A DNA stretch of 64,000 nt from Pardosa pseudoannulata (Eukaryota > Arthropoda > Arachnida > Araneae > Lycosidae), in contig CM063504.1 of NCBI GenBank assembly GCA_032207245.1, positions 21,328,565 to 21,392,564 on the forward strand, read 5' to 3'. Below the pieces are notes generated by a model. It made no database searches. It saw nothing but the letters and a program-made list of their open reading frames with translations, and was not told the DNA's origin. Shown piece after piece: positions 36,901 to 48,345 of this stretch. The stretch's first letter is position 1, and every line of letters begins with the position of its first letter. The position numbers were made by a program, and so were the translations under genes.

Positions 36901-38000
36901 AATAATAAATTAAAAAAATTAACAAAATTTGGTAATAAATTATAAAAAATATATTGCTTGATCACAACCAATTACATTTTCAAAATGTTTTAAATATTGT
37001 TTTCGATGCATAGATATGAAAACATAAAGATGTCCCAGACACTGCAGTTTTTCCAAGAATTTAGGTGATATTGCTAAACAGTCATTTTCTGTTTCATCAA
37101 TATTCAATTCTTAGCCCTCTTTTACGTGAATTAAATTGGCTTCCTCTAATGAACTGGTTTTATCATTATTATAATCCTCTTCTAACTTTCTAAAAAGTTT
37201 TAAAAGTTCTTGAATCATTACTTTTATTATTGTTTTTATGGGAAGACTGTAGTTTCATTACAGAGAAGTTAAAATAAACATAAAGTCAAAAAAAGTATAC
37301 TAGAGCTTCCTCTATTCACACAAGCAACATACAGGCAAGAGTCTGCAGCAATTTCTGCAGAAACCAGTATTTGAGAGGTGGGGAAAATTAGTAAATGGGA
37401 TCTATTTACTATGGGCTTGAGTAAATGGCAATAACATTAGGAAAAATGTTCAGGAATGACTAGCTATTGAACAGTATAAGAAGTGAAACATTCAGGGTCA
37501 GTTAAAAGGTGCCATTACATTGTAAATTTAGGGGATGATGTATCAGTGTCCTGTAAGTAAGAAAGGGTAGAAAATTTACTAACTTACAAGTACTCCCAGG
37601 TTAAGAATATTTTTAGATTTATGGTAAGTAAATCATATTTAATTTTTTTTCCCTTTTAATGTTTTATTTTAGCACTATATTGACATCTCATGACAGGCTG
37701 TCTATCCTGACAAGCATAAATTATTTTTAATGCTACACTTCAGAATATCCTTAATTTTGTTTATCCACAAGGGGGAAGGGATTTTTTTCTCTGATTCTAA
37801 ATCTCATATTGATTGATCTTGCAGAAAAAGGACATTCGTACAAGTGCCTTACTTATACAAGAAGTGGTTCCTAGAATTCAAACCCAATATGCTAATCACT
37901 AAACCACCTTTGAACATGAAGTTATTTATTTATCATTTTTTTTGTTTGTTTGTCTTTAACTTTACTAATAATTCTTAATCTGAAAATTCAACATCTAAGC
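33933..38000. other. long AT-rich spacer, no gene seen
   Basis: About 4 kb in which I find no recognisable exon, RNA gene or mobile-element termini. Small frames (33970-34188 plus; 34129-34428 and 36771-36971 minus) are low-complexity. A small direct repeat (gagaattttg-cgcatataatga type words) lies at 34215-34355. Confidence 0.5.
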
Positions 38001-38520
38001 ACAGTTTTATAAATGTACTGGCATAAAATGTAAATTCCCATGCAAGTCTTGAAAAATTGTCAGATATTGATCCAATGACAAAATTATAAATAGGAACAGA
38101 TATTTAAAAATTTATACAATCATTTATATGATAGCCATCTACATTCACTAGAAAGAAACAGTTGTTCCACATAAACATAAAAATTCTACAAGCTTTTTTT
38201 TTTAATTGTTCTCAAAAAGGGATGCTAGCCATTAATGTGTTAAAAAGTTATCTTATAAATGTACACATATCTAATAAATGTACAGTTTTATAAATGTACT
38301 GGCATAAAAAGTAAGTTTCCATGCAAATCTTGAAAATATGTTGATCCAATGACAAAATTATAAATAGGAGCAGAAATTTAAAAATTTATACAATCATTTA
38401 TATGATAGCCAGCTACATTTACTAGAAAGAAACAGTTGTCCCACATAAACATAAAAATTCTACAAGCTTTTTTTTTAATTGTTCGCAAATAGTAATGCTA
38501 GCCTTAATGTGTTAAAAAGT
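38001..38520 (+). repeat. tandem duplication of about 250 bp, offset 281 bp
   Basis: Copy 1 at 38001-38250 and copy 2 at 38282-38520 share acagttttataaatgtactg, gatccaatgacaaaattata, gaaagaaacagttgt and aatgtgttaaaaagt in order, with a few small deletions in copy 2. Not associated with a gene. Confidence 0.85.
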
Positions 38521-38557
38521 GAACAAAAAATATAAATTTCATTTTTAGCTAATGCAA

Positions 38558-38599
38558 GTGCAGGCATTGGAAGTGCAAGTGCACTTCCAATGCCTGTAC
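38558..38599. repeat. 19-bp stem hairpin with 4-base loop
   Basis: A left arm at 38558-38576 (gtgcaggcattggaagtgc) pairs with the right arm at 38581-38599 around the loop AAGT. Sixteen consecutive Watson-Crick pairs plus three more with one G-T wobble make this the cleanest short hairpin I noticed in the window. The sequence is less AT-rich than its surroundings. It is shorter than a usual microRNA precursor, and there is no T-run terminator after it. Confidence 0.7.
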
Positions 38600-39920
38600 A
38601 TTTTTATAGACTTCTGGCTTACTATAACTTTAAAGCATTTTTTACAGCATTTTGTATCATTTATAATATGACCAAAATATTAAAATATAAAATTGATAAA
38701 TTTTAAAGTTTTAGTGTATATTATTATAAATTACATATAATAGTATTGGTGTATGTGAAATTACTCTTAAATTGAGTTTTTATCCCAAAATAAAAAATAG
38801 CTTTCTATTTTGCAAGTAAATTAGAAGAAATAAAATTGTTGACTCGAGAACATCATCTGGTCCATAGCCAGAGGGGCCTGTTCCCCTCCCCCTCTAAAGT
38901 TTAAAGTACTGTATTTTAACATTGAAATAGAAGTACATTAAAAATAACTAAATAATTAAAGTATAAATTCTAAATAAAAATTTCAATTTTTAAAATTCCT
39001 ATATATTTTTCTTAATTTTTAATTTTTTGTTCCTTTAAATTGCTTTATTATTTACTGAAATATATTACACAAGATTGAGCAAAATTATAAATATATGTAA
39101 TGATGAATGTTATGTAATTTTTAAGGCAATTATTATTATTATATTTTAATATTAATTTTTGCAAATATTTGTGCAAAATTTTATATGTTTAATAAAAATA
39201 GTGAGATATTGGGGTGGGCTGACCCCTTTCCCTGTCAAACTAAATCCTGCCCATTAATTTCCCTTGATTATCAGTACATTAATGCTAGCAGTATTTAATC
39301 TCCCATTAGATAGTAAAAGTGTTTTGTTTTTTTTTAACATTAATGTGGTGATAAAATAATAATTTTACAATCATGAAAGACCTACTAGGCTATAAAGGCT
39401 ACAGAGTATTAGGCTATAAAGTATTTTATAAATTTCATTCTCTTGTTCGCCTGAATCTATGATGGTCCTACTTTAAATAGTAACAAACAGTTTAAAATAA
39501 TTTTTCAACAAACTTTTATTTTCAGCGAAATCTCTTATGCATGTAGATCTTACATGTGGTTTTAAATTGATTTAATTCTTGATAAAAATTAGTAGTATAT
39601 GACAGAAAAAAAGATGATGTTTCAGAATGGTTTAAAAAGGGAATACAAAAACAAAGCAATGTGTTTGTGTCTTTACTAATAACAATTCTATGAATACCAT
39701 TTATAATATAAAAATAATTAATATAAGTATAAGTCTTACATCAGAAAACGTTATTTGTTTTAATTTGCAATCTCCTTTAGCCATTTGCAAAGCATTAATC
39801 TTAGGATTATTCTCCTAACACTAGGGCACTGAGGATCATTGTGTTTATCAAATCTAATTAATTGATGATAATGTATTTTAAGCTTGGAAATTCATACTGA
39901 ATAAAAAAAAACAATTAATG
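38600..39920. other. AT-rich spacer, no gene seen
   Basis: Two G/C-rich words (gaggggcctgttcccctccc near 38871 and gggctgacccctttccc near 39218) stand out and might be decayed ends of an element, but they do not pair well. Nothing else recognised. Confidence 0.4.
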
Positions 39921-39928
39921 CATTGAAA

Positions 39929-40748
39929 CAGGTTCTACATGATTTAAATCAGTGGATTTAAATCCTGATTTAAATCAGTTGATTTTAAAAAATCATTGAT
40001 TTAAATAATTTTTTTTTCACTTCTTTTAAAACCTATATTCCATAGACGGAAGAATTGGGAATCGGTCAGCACAGAAATACCAATAAATAAATAAGTGTAA
40101 ATAGATAGCATGTGCTTTCCAATAATTTAGGGTTATTCATCAGAAAGTATGTAGTAGGGGTAGGTACAATGACTGATTATGACTGGTGGAATTCATTTTA
40201 TGTAATGGGAGGTAAGGAGAGTATTACAGAACTTGAAATCCAGTTTGTCTACCAAATAACAACAACCGTGGCTTCATCTGCTGGAACGGGAAGACAGTTT
40301 TTTCTTTTGGTATTGTTCATTCTAGCCTTCGTAACCAATTAGGAGTGGATAAAGCATCGAAACTAGTGTTTTTATTGAAACAGCTAAATTAATAATTCGT
40401 TGCTTAAAAATATTGAAATAATTGTGATTTTTTTTAAATAAATAGTTTACATTAAATGAATATTTAATTTATTCTTTAAATTTATATTTTATTTAGTTTG
40501 TACTATCTAATTACAAAATAATGGAATGTATTTAGATTAAAATTTATATATTTAATTTTAGGTAATCTGTGTAGAATATACTAGATAGATAATATGTTAC
40601 TTCGTATAAAAACTATTCTATGTATATTGCAAAAAACATAAAAATACAACAATAAAAATTAGAATTCTGAAAAAAAAAATCGAATAAATCTGATTTAAAC
40701 AAAAAAATCGGATTTTTTTTTTTAAATCATGATTTTTTTCCAATCCTG
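39929..40748 (+). mobile_element. hAT transposon, deletion derivative (820 bp)
   Basis: A perfect 8-bp target duplication CATTGAAA lies at 39921-39928 and 40749-40756. Ends start cagg and end cctg, and both termini carry repeated gatttaaatca-type words that pair (catgatttaaatcag at the left; aaatcatgatttttttcc at the right). Inside lies a decayed C-terminal hAT transposase domain in the plus direction (see 40154-40392). The 5' part of the transposase is missing. Confidence 0.88.
40154..40392 (+). pseudogene. hAT transposase C-terminal dimerisation domain, frameshifted
   Basis: The frame up to about 40300 reads ITELEIQFVYQITTTVASSAGTGRQF-like text, the ASSAG.ER.FS region of the hAT C-terminal domain. 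After a frameshift the conserved continuation follows from 40318 as HSSLRNQLGVDKASKLVFLL and ends KQLN then TAA at 40390-40392. Two frames are needed, so the copy is dead. The family is recognised from the SSAG...LRN.LG.dKa.kLvfl order. Confidence 0.78.
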
Positions 40749-40756
40749 CATTGAAA

Positions 40757-41938
40757 GCTAGAAATTTTTTTAAATATTCATATTTAATCTGTAACAATGT
40801 TTATATATTTTTGTGAGCAAGGTTTTTCAATTACGAATATTAACAAATCGAAAAACAGGAACAGCTTTACTCGTGAAAATTTATAATATATTTTGAAGTT
40901 GGCTACTACAAAAATGGAAACATAATACGAAAACAGTTGTCAAATTATTCTAATATTGCATCAAATTAAATAAACATGCATTTTATTATCCCTTTTTAAC
41001 AACAAGTTTAAGCAATGTGTTAAATGGTTTTCAAGGTTTTATATTCGTTTCCCTCACAAAATCCACCGTAAATTTCTGTGACTCTTGGTCTTAACAAGTT
41101 TGTGTTGAAATAGAGGTCATCAAAGTGGGCCCTATACAAAGAATATAGATATGTCTAAATGTTTCCGCTCTGTGACGTCACTATGCCTGAAATCAGGCAG
41201 CGCATGGAACAGTGACTCCAGTTAGAAACTTTCCCTACAGAACAGGTGGAGATCAAATGGGTGTTAACCCTCTAGTTAATGACTGATGGCGGTTTGCTTT
41301 GGCTTTAGTCCTTTACTGGGACGTAGTTGGAATTAATGACTACTTAAATTTACTAATCTGATGGTAAAGTCGAAGCTATAGCATCTATTCAACAACTGTT
41401 GATTTGTGGTGAATCTTTTACAAAGGTACTCATATTGTCAAATTCCAAGAGAGCGACATAAGCATTCCACAGAATGATCAAAATAGCTCCCAAAAGATCT
41501 TGAATTGCAAGCCTTTGCTCAAATCACTAACACGTAAAATTTCGTACTAGTGGGTTCCTGCCCGTTGTGGAATTTAGAACTATGAAAAAAGTGACTTAGA
41601 AGGGAACTAAAAGCAACGCATTAATCGATCATTTTCTATTCCCACAACTAAAATGTTTGTTAATCTAACTCCCAAGAAAATATTTGACAACATATTGGAT
41701 ACTATCATAGATTTGGGAGATTCTCTGGTAGGAGAGATCTGTTCCGATTTATCCAAAAAAGAAAGCAGTGCTTTCTCTAGAAGTCTATTTAACTGGACAA
41801 GAAATTTTGTGAGACTACCTCTACAGAATAGGAGTGGGTAAATCCCAAACTGTGTTTTATGCATCTCCGATTAGCCTTTGATTTGGGAACATTTGGAATG
41901 CACTTTAGTTATGATAATATTGTTAAAAAGTATTGGAG
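40757..41938. other. mixed spacer, no gene recognised
   Basis: The part from about 41050 to 41900 is less AT-rich than its surroundings, and overlapping open frames occur on both strands (41653-41841 plus, 41607-41864 minus). Neither translation shows a domain I recognise. It may be remains of an unidentified repeat or an exon. Confidence 0.35.
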
Positions 41939-41943
41939 AGCTT

Positions 41944-43041
41944 GTGGACTGTTGACATTGTGACGTACTGGAGTAAGTGTAGGCGAGGCCGTTAAGGATA
42001 CAGGCTGAACATCTATTTAATATTGATTAAATTATTTATTAATGGGAATAATTTATATACATCTATATACATGATTCAGTAAATTCAATTATTTATGAAA
42101 TCTCGTGCTGAGATAAGCGTTAAAAATATAGAACACGTGGGTACAGTGAAGCTGGTTATTCTCGAACACAGGAACAGTTCGCTAATAAGTGCCGGTATGG
42201 ACTGTGACACTATAATCTACCGGTCTGATGATCCGAACATTTGACTTCTACACCAAGACTCAACGCTCAGAGTACGTATCTCGCTGGAGTTCGTTGAGAA
42301 TCAAAGGATGCAAGACGATCCGAAATGAGAGTAAGTGTAGCGTCAACTAAACTAAGTCTCAGCGACTTATTTCAAATCACGAAGTAAAAAATTCTTAAAT
42401 GTAACGGGAGTGAGATCCCAAAGTCGAAGGTCAAGTTCCTAGCAGAAAACAGAGACCCTGGCGGTCTCTGAAGAAAAGCAAGCTCCGACAATTCGGAGAG
42501 ACAAGTGGACTCCTCTCGACTCCACAAAAAAAGCCGCTCTTTCTCCGCTCAAGCAATCTTCTTATATAGCGGTCCCGGTTGCCCCTGGTGTGATTCTTTT
42601 CGGAACCTTCCAGATCCAGAGTGACGCAATTTTGCGGTCAAATGACCCGCCTGGCTCAGATGACGCTTTTCCAGATGTGGCCTAAGTTCTTCTTAAAGTT
42701 AACCAACCAGCCATCCTAAATACATTAGCGGCACCATTAACTTAGTCTATATGTGGAGAACAGTGGATCTAACCGTTACTCGATATATAATTGTTACCAG
42801 AGTACCTTGACGGCAATAGACACCATAAAGACGTAGACACATTGGCTCCGGCGTACTGACAGTTTTTAATTTACTTCCACTTAAGTGACTACCTCTGTTT
42901 TGTTGACGGAAACCCGGTACACAGCGGCTTTGTTCAGACAGAGCGTTTCTTCTTATCGGTAATAATAATTGTCCGCTGTGAAGGTCCTTTAACGTCACCT
43001 TCCGTTCTTCTTTCTTTCCAGTCACGTAACGGATCGTTACA
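41944..43041 (-). mobile_element. solo LTR (Gypsy-like, TGTAACG type), about 1.1 kb
   Basis: The right end is ggatcgttaca, so on the minus strand the LTR begins tgtaacgatccgttacgtga, similar to the LTR at 24715. The word AGCTT stands at both flanks (41939-41943 and 43041-43045), overlapping the right terminal base, so the duplicated target is GCTT with one base lost at the left edge, or AGCTT. On the minus strand a TATA word (gctatataagaag, near 42558) and AATAAA near the 3' end are present. Interior is GC-richer than its surroundings. No attached coding region, and the frame at 42747-43025 (-) is not a known domain. Confidence 0.68.
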
Positions 43042-43049
43042 GCTTAGAC

Positions 43050-44095
43050 ACTAATGTTCACGCTTCTAAAATTTAAAATAAAAAAATGTTTCGTGCTGCA
43101 ATCGGGTGAAATTCCATGTGCGATACAGTATTTTCACTCGACTGCCTCACAAAACAGTTATAAATGCTTATTTTCGTCTCTTTGATAAGACCTTAAGTGA
43201 AAAAAAAATGTTTCCTGCATCTTAGATGAGGAGTAATGGTAATGAGCATTCCATTGTTTATAGAAATAAAGCAGGAACTATGGATAAAAAGAAATTATCG
43301 AATAAAATGCAGTATTAAAATAAGGAACTCCTTTTTATAGTTTCTGCCAAAGAGTTATAGCTTTCGAAGCAATTGTCTGTTTTCCTTTCCTTATTTTATT
43401 TGTCCATTTATACAATTATCTCTTTCTGTTGACGATTTTATGTATTGTACATTTTTGTTAACCATATCAATTCTGAATTAACTTTGTTCTTCTTTCTCCG
43501 TTTACTTTATTATGCAACTGCACGCAGTGAATCACGTCTAAATTCCAGTAAAGCGTAAGCTGTTGAATCCATTCTTCGAAAAGATTAATTTGGAAACATG
43601 TTTCAGAGCTCGCATGTTAAATGGATGACAGTCTGTTTTTTGACCTTCGTGTATTAGTATTATTCACTTTGGAAGAGAGAAATAGCCTTTTATAGAAAAT
43701 TTACGCTTTTCATGTGGACGAAATTGGGATGAAAATTTTATAATTTTTACTGACTAATTCTGAAATACAACTAAGTGGAAGCATAAAAATTTTTTTAATA
43801 TTTATCATTTTATAATAAACAGTATTATTAACACAATATGCAATAAAATTATTAATTACAATTACTATAAATGTTTTTGAAAGCATTTTTCAAGAATATT
43901 TTAGGCATTCCCTTCCCAATATCTTCACAATTTCTAACTTTTCGAGCTTTTTGACCAATTTATTATAATAGTCCCATATAGACGTTCAATATAACTCTTT
44001 ATGAGAGGATAACAACACAAATTTTAAGACTTATCCGAGATTTGAATCTAAGCCGTCTGCTCGGAAGTGGGAAACACTAGTCACTTTAATCAGGG
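43050..44095. other. AT-rich spacer, no gene seen
   Basis: Between two mobile-element insertions. No exon, RNA gene or terminal repeat recognised. Confidence 0.5.
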
Positions 44096-44138
44096 TTGCA
44101 CAACCAAAATGAAATAAGTCCATTTTTCACTTTACAAG

Positions 44139-44327
44139 ATGGCCGAATAGGTAGGATGCTGCTCTTCGATACCGGAAATCGTGGGTTCTAATCCCACTGT
44201 TGGCATGCATGTTTGTAGACTTTCGGAATGTGCTTTAAACAGTAGGTCCCGGTCACATTAGCTCTCGTATAGCAAAACAATAGACCGTAGCGCCTTAAAA
44301 CATCCCAACCTTCCCAAAATGAAATCG
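44139..44327 (+). mobile_element. tRNA-derived SINE, family 1
   Basis: Starts atggccgaataggtaggatg (A-box region); the B-box region is tgggttctaatcccac (one change from consensus), then the family-1 body (gtaggtcccggtcacattag). TTTACAAG at 44131-44138 and 44328-44335 is a likely 8-bp target duplication. The first few bases of the head (gccgaacg in other copies) are missing. An LTR begins directly after the right target copy. Confidence 0.82.
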
Positions 44328-44335
44328 TTTACAAG

Positions 44336-44997
44336 TGTAACGGCTTGATTTAGCGATGTGTCTACATAAAAAAACTCTGCTTTGAGAAATGAACTTCGCT
44401 TATGTGGAGACAAATGCGTTGTCTTCCCCGGCACCACGATGTCTAGACTTTTGTGTCCTACACTAGCGGAACAACGGACCAGACAACCGGGTGCCAGACT
44501 GACAGCCAGAAATATGACCATCGGAACTACAAAGGAATGCTACGAAATTGGATCTTAGCCGACACGAATTCCAGAGACTCCTGGGTTTGCGGCCGGCGAT
44601 TGTCTAGCTCAGACCAATCCAGTTGGTTGAAGGTGAGGTCATCGCCAGATGATCCAATAATGAAATTGTGGGTGAGGCCCCTTCTCTTAGGGGCCCCTAC
44701 CCTAGAAAGAGGCAAGAGAAGATCTTTTTAGAGAAGAAGTTAGATAGCAACCAGCTAATCCGGAGGTCGCCTTGACCAGTCTCTCTATCATACAGTTTTT
44801 TTTAGCTATAATCCCACCTTGGAATCTTTCCTTTGAGAGTTAGCGAGAGTCAGCTAATTCGGAGGTTGTCTTGTTCAATCTCTCAATCGGAAAGTTCTTT
44901 TTTTTTTTATTTATTTTTTTTTTTTATTTTTTTTTAATCGAAAATCTTGCTCTGGGATATATCTCTTGATAAGATTGAGAACAATACCCTGTGCCTT

Positions 44998-45034
<37 letters not shown>

Positions 45035-45423
45035 ACCCTTTTCAGGATTGATTGATATTCCCCTTAGGAACTCTAACTGTGTTCTGATATTCTTTGAAGA
45101 AAACCAGTTGTTATTTCAACTTATCTCATCTAATTGAGAGCACTTTGTACTTAATTACTTCAGTGAACTTTCGCGCGAGCTACCGAATTGTTTCTTCCGT
45201 CGGATCGCCAATATTTCGGCAGAGGCAGATATTGCACGTCTCTACTCAGGCCTACGTGTATCGAATCACATACATGTGATCTGAATTTTTTTTTTTTTTT
45301 TTTTTTTTTTTTTGTGTGTGTATAGAAATGATGTACATATAGCAGAAGTGTAAATAAATCAATTATTCAAGGAACACCTGATACTTCATTGTGTTACCTA
45401 AAATAGGGACCGGATACGTTACA
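44336..45423 (+). mobile_element. solo LTR (Gypsy-like, TGTAACG type), 1088 bp
   Basis: Begins tgtaacggcttg and ends ggatacgttaca, a perfect 7-bp inverted terminus with TG...CA. Flanks CAAG (44332-44335) and CCAG (45424-45427) may be a 4-bp target duplication with one mismatch. AATAAA at 45353-45358, 65 bases before the end, supports plus orientation. The LTR includes a diverged pair of about 95-bp repeats (about 44745-44900, agctaatccggaggt words) and three long T tracts (about 44899-44935, 45000-45028, 45287-45313). No gag or pol adjoins. Confidence 0.65.
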
Positions 45424-45735
45424 CCAGGGTTAATAACTTGATGTTTCATATGTATACATATGTACATATGTTATAAAATACTCTAGTTATTAAGTCTTTT
45501 CTAAAGTAAATTTACATTTCCTGGAATTAATTATAATCTGGAAACTTTAGGACTCAATTTCGCTACATTTTGTGTGGAACCCTCATATTTACGTTTGACA
45601 GGACACTTTAAAATCGTATTTCTAACAGTTGCAGGATATCCTGCTCACCTACATGAGTTGAGTAAATGGCGTGGTTTCTTTCTCAAAGAAGTTTAGAAGA
45701 TAATAAACCTATCTCCTAAGTAATACACTACTAAG

Positions 45736-45915
45736 GTGCCGAACGGTGGCCGAATGGTTAGGGTGCTGTGCTGGCCTTCGAAACCGGAGTTCGTGGGTTC
45801 GATTCCCACTATGGCATGGATGTTCGTAGCCGTTCGGAATTGGCTTTAAGCAGTAGGTCCCGGTCTCATTAGCCCTCGTGTTGCAAAAAGTAGACCGCAG
45901 CACTCCAAACCAAAC
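45736..45915 (+). mobile_element. tRNA-derived SINE, family 1, best-preserved copy
   Basis: A 180-bp element with A box TGGCCGAATGG (45747-45757) and consensus B box GGTTCGATTCC (45795-45805). The anticodon-loop region reads cttcgaaa, compatible with a Ser-type tRNA ancestor. The body runs atgttcgtagccgttcgg, taggtcccggtctcattag and ends ctccaaaccaaac. Flanks aatacactactaag (45722-45735) and aatgcactaataag (45916-45929) form a 14-bp target duplication with two mismatches. Its own pol III promoter would be internal. Confidence 0.93.
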
Positions 45916-45964
45916 AATGCACTAATAAGTTTAGTGATTTAAAGATAGGTCATAATTCCTTTTT

Positions 45965-46270
45965 AATTTTTTTTTTTTTAATTTTCCTATATATTCATAA
46001 AATTATTCATAAAATTACTTCAGTTCAAATTTGTTTGGTAAACACTGAGATGTAAATTAAATACAGTATTCACCAGGAGCATTTAAGCCTGGTAAAAATC
46101 TAGAGCTTAAATTAAACGACACAATCTGGTTGCAAATATATATTTATCAAAATAAAATGAAATTACATAGGGTGTTGATCAGTTTTATAAGATTAAAAGT
46201 TCGCTGTACTTTAAATTAAGGCTTTGGATTCTCACCGAAAAAAAATTTTTGGCTACGTCACTGGTGACAT
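45965..46270 (+). repeat. dispersed repeat A, copy 2
   Basis: Shares with the other copies tggtaaacactgagatgtaa, a region of aggagcatttaagcctggta, and the tail gctgtactttaaattaaggc followed by ttggattctcaccgaaaaaa, which matches the tail at 61470-61515. The 5' part present at 25885 is weaker here. Confidence 0.6.
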
Positions 46271-47062
46271 CAAACTTGATTTCGGGTCAAAATATTAGGG
46301 CTAAATTTTTCTTCGTTTTATTTAATTTCTTTTACGTTTGAAGAAGTACACACATTTGAAATCCATATATTGGAAATGCAGTCATATTAATCCCCACGAG
46401 TATGTTTTTAAAACTGGCTTTGAAATTCAAATTACTCCTATATTGTATGAATTATCTCTTGGGGAATTATCAAAATTACCTGACAAGTTGGATAGATTTA
46501 AAATATCGAATTGCTCAACTAAGGAGCAACAGAACACACGATGAGTTACCTATTTTCACAAGGTTTTTCATCTTATCAACTAGTAGAAGATGACAGGCAG
46601 ATTCACAGCTGGCAAAGTCTTGCACATCTCCCTGAACAATCTCGCAATGTTTTATACTCCTTTCATTATTTACGACCGTAACTCAGATTTCTCTCACTTT
46701 TACCAGTTTAGAGCAGATAAAAGTTTAAAGTATTACGTTCGTACAATATCTACTACGTAAAATGTTACGCGTGCGTATGTCTGATACTTAACGTAGGTGT
46801 AACGGCACAATTAATTTAAACACATAATTACTACATAATTAATTTAAATGTAAATAACTAATTTAAAAGTGGCTTAGAAATATCTTAATGTAGATGTTAT
46901 TTTCTAAAGCATTTTTCTTTATTGTTGTTGACAACACTTATTATTATTCCATTGGTATGAGAAACCGAACCAGAATAGGGTTACGATAGTCGAAAATAAA
47001 TACGTTGTATATTGTTTTATGGCTTTATTTTTATTTTAATTAAACAATGTTAAATTTGTTTT
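46271..47062. other. spacer, no gene recognised
   Basis: Overlapping plus-strand frames at 46338-46544 and 46402-46593 show no known domain. No element ends identified. Confidence 0.4.
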
Positions 47063-47065
47063 TAT

Positions 47066-47400
47066 CTTCTTCTTCTTCAGCAGCGGTACAGCCTGGTACA
47101 GGCCAAGCCTTTCTCTGTCTTCTTCCTCCAAACGGCACTACTATTTGCAAGGTTTCTCCATCTATTTTATGCCCAAGATCTCCAAATCTTTCTCCACACA
47201 ATCCAACCACCTTGTTGCTGGTCTACTTCTTCTTCTTGTGCCCTGAATCTTTGAAAAAGTTAATTTTTTAACTGGTTCCAAATCTGCTCGTCTGAAGACT
47301 TGTCCCAGCCATCTAATTCTGTTGGATTTAATAACTCTCAAGATGTTAGGTTGTCTGTATTTAGTATATAATTCATGGTTATATAAACCTCTCCATGTAT
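47066..47400 (-). pseudogene. non-LTR reverse transcriptase, C-terminal fragment
   Basis: On the minus strand the frame reads RVIKSNRIRWLGQVFRRAD, then SRPATRWLDCVEKDLEILGI, then a stop, and after a frameshift a tail with WPVPGCTAAEEE. This is the post-polymerase C-terminal region of LINE-type ORF2 proteins (the K.NR..W.GHV..R block followed by RP..RWLD.VE.DL). It is related to but different in sequence from the remnant at 1626-2954. Only the last part is preserved; 5' truncated and broken. Confidence 0.8.
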
Positions 47401-47599
47401 TATTTTCCTTTACTAGAAATACTTAGAAATATAGAAAAGTTGAAAAATTACTTAGAAATATGGAAAAGTTGAAAAATAGTTTTTTTATTACAAAATCCAA
47501 TGTGTTTATAAATGATTTTTTAAATGAATTTTCTTATTTTTAAAAATGCTTCTAGAGACTGAACTTGCTAAATATTCTTACAACATGTTTACCAAACAT

Positions 47600-47890
47600 T
47601 CCTAATATGCCTTAATACAAATCCGGGTATTCGTTTTAAATTTTAAAGTTATTTAAACTAAATTTAAATTTTGAAATGCACCAATTTTCTATGAAAATTC
47701 AACATTCAAATAAGAAATATTACCCTAAAAAAAGCTATTCAGTTTATTAGCAAAATAATACCTACAAAGAGTTTAAAAATATTTTTAAGTATTAATATGG
47801 AAAAAATTATAAAAAATTCAAAATTAATGTACTAGTAACATTTTAAGAATTAACAAAATATTTTGCGAGTCTGAATATATGATAAAAAAC
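47600..47890 (+). repeat. diverged duplicate, partner at 49770-50050
   Basis: Both segments share, in order, an actaaatttaa word, a tctatgaaaattcaacat / tcaagaaaattcaacata word, and a ttttaagaa...caaaatattt word, with about 2.17 kb between them. Old direct duplication, no gene. Confidence 0.5.
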
Positions 47891-47984
47891 AATCAAGTTT
47901 ACATATTTTCTCACTATTTATGGTGGTAGGAGCGCAGACCAGTTTTTGGCCACGGACGGTAAAGGAACTAGTTACGGACCTGCT

Positions 47985-48345
47985 TAAGATTTTGATTTTT
48001 TGAAATATAAAGAACTGTGTACACTGGCATAAGAGTTTCTATCGTTATTTTGCCAAGTAAAATGAAAATGGTTTAATATAATTAACGAAATGATAACAAA
48101 AAGTTACCGACAATACAAAATCTAGATTTTTCTTTTAAAGTTGTTTTCAACACATTTTTCGAAGATTTTGATTTGTTAAATACAAGAAATGTTTTAAAGA
48201 CTCTGGCATAAGAGTTTCTATTGTTACTTTTTTATAGAAAATGAAAATGGTTTAAATAAATTTCAAAAGTATGGCTAACGTCAGCGACAAAAGTAAATTT
48301 CTTGAATTTTTCTTTCAAGTTGTTTTAAACACATTTTTACAAAGG
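47985..48345 (+). repeat. tandem duplication, period about 180 bp
   Basis: Two copies share ctggcataagagtttctat (48020 and 48203), aaaatgaaaatggttta and gttgtttt.aacacattttt (48141 and 48319). The frame at 48271-48459 starts in the second copy and is not considered a gene. Confidence 0.8.

Noticed and set aside
38865..39255. Two G/C-rich words that might be inverted ends of an element
   Set aside because: They pair poorly and no target duplication could be read.
42747..43025. 92-residue minus-strand frame
   Set aside because: Lies fully inside a solo LTR; no known domain.
45736..45812. Possible functional tRNA-Ser gene
   Set aside because: Same head as the SINE family, no 3' T-run terminator after an acceptor stem, and it continues into the SINE body.
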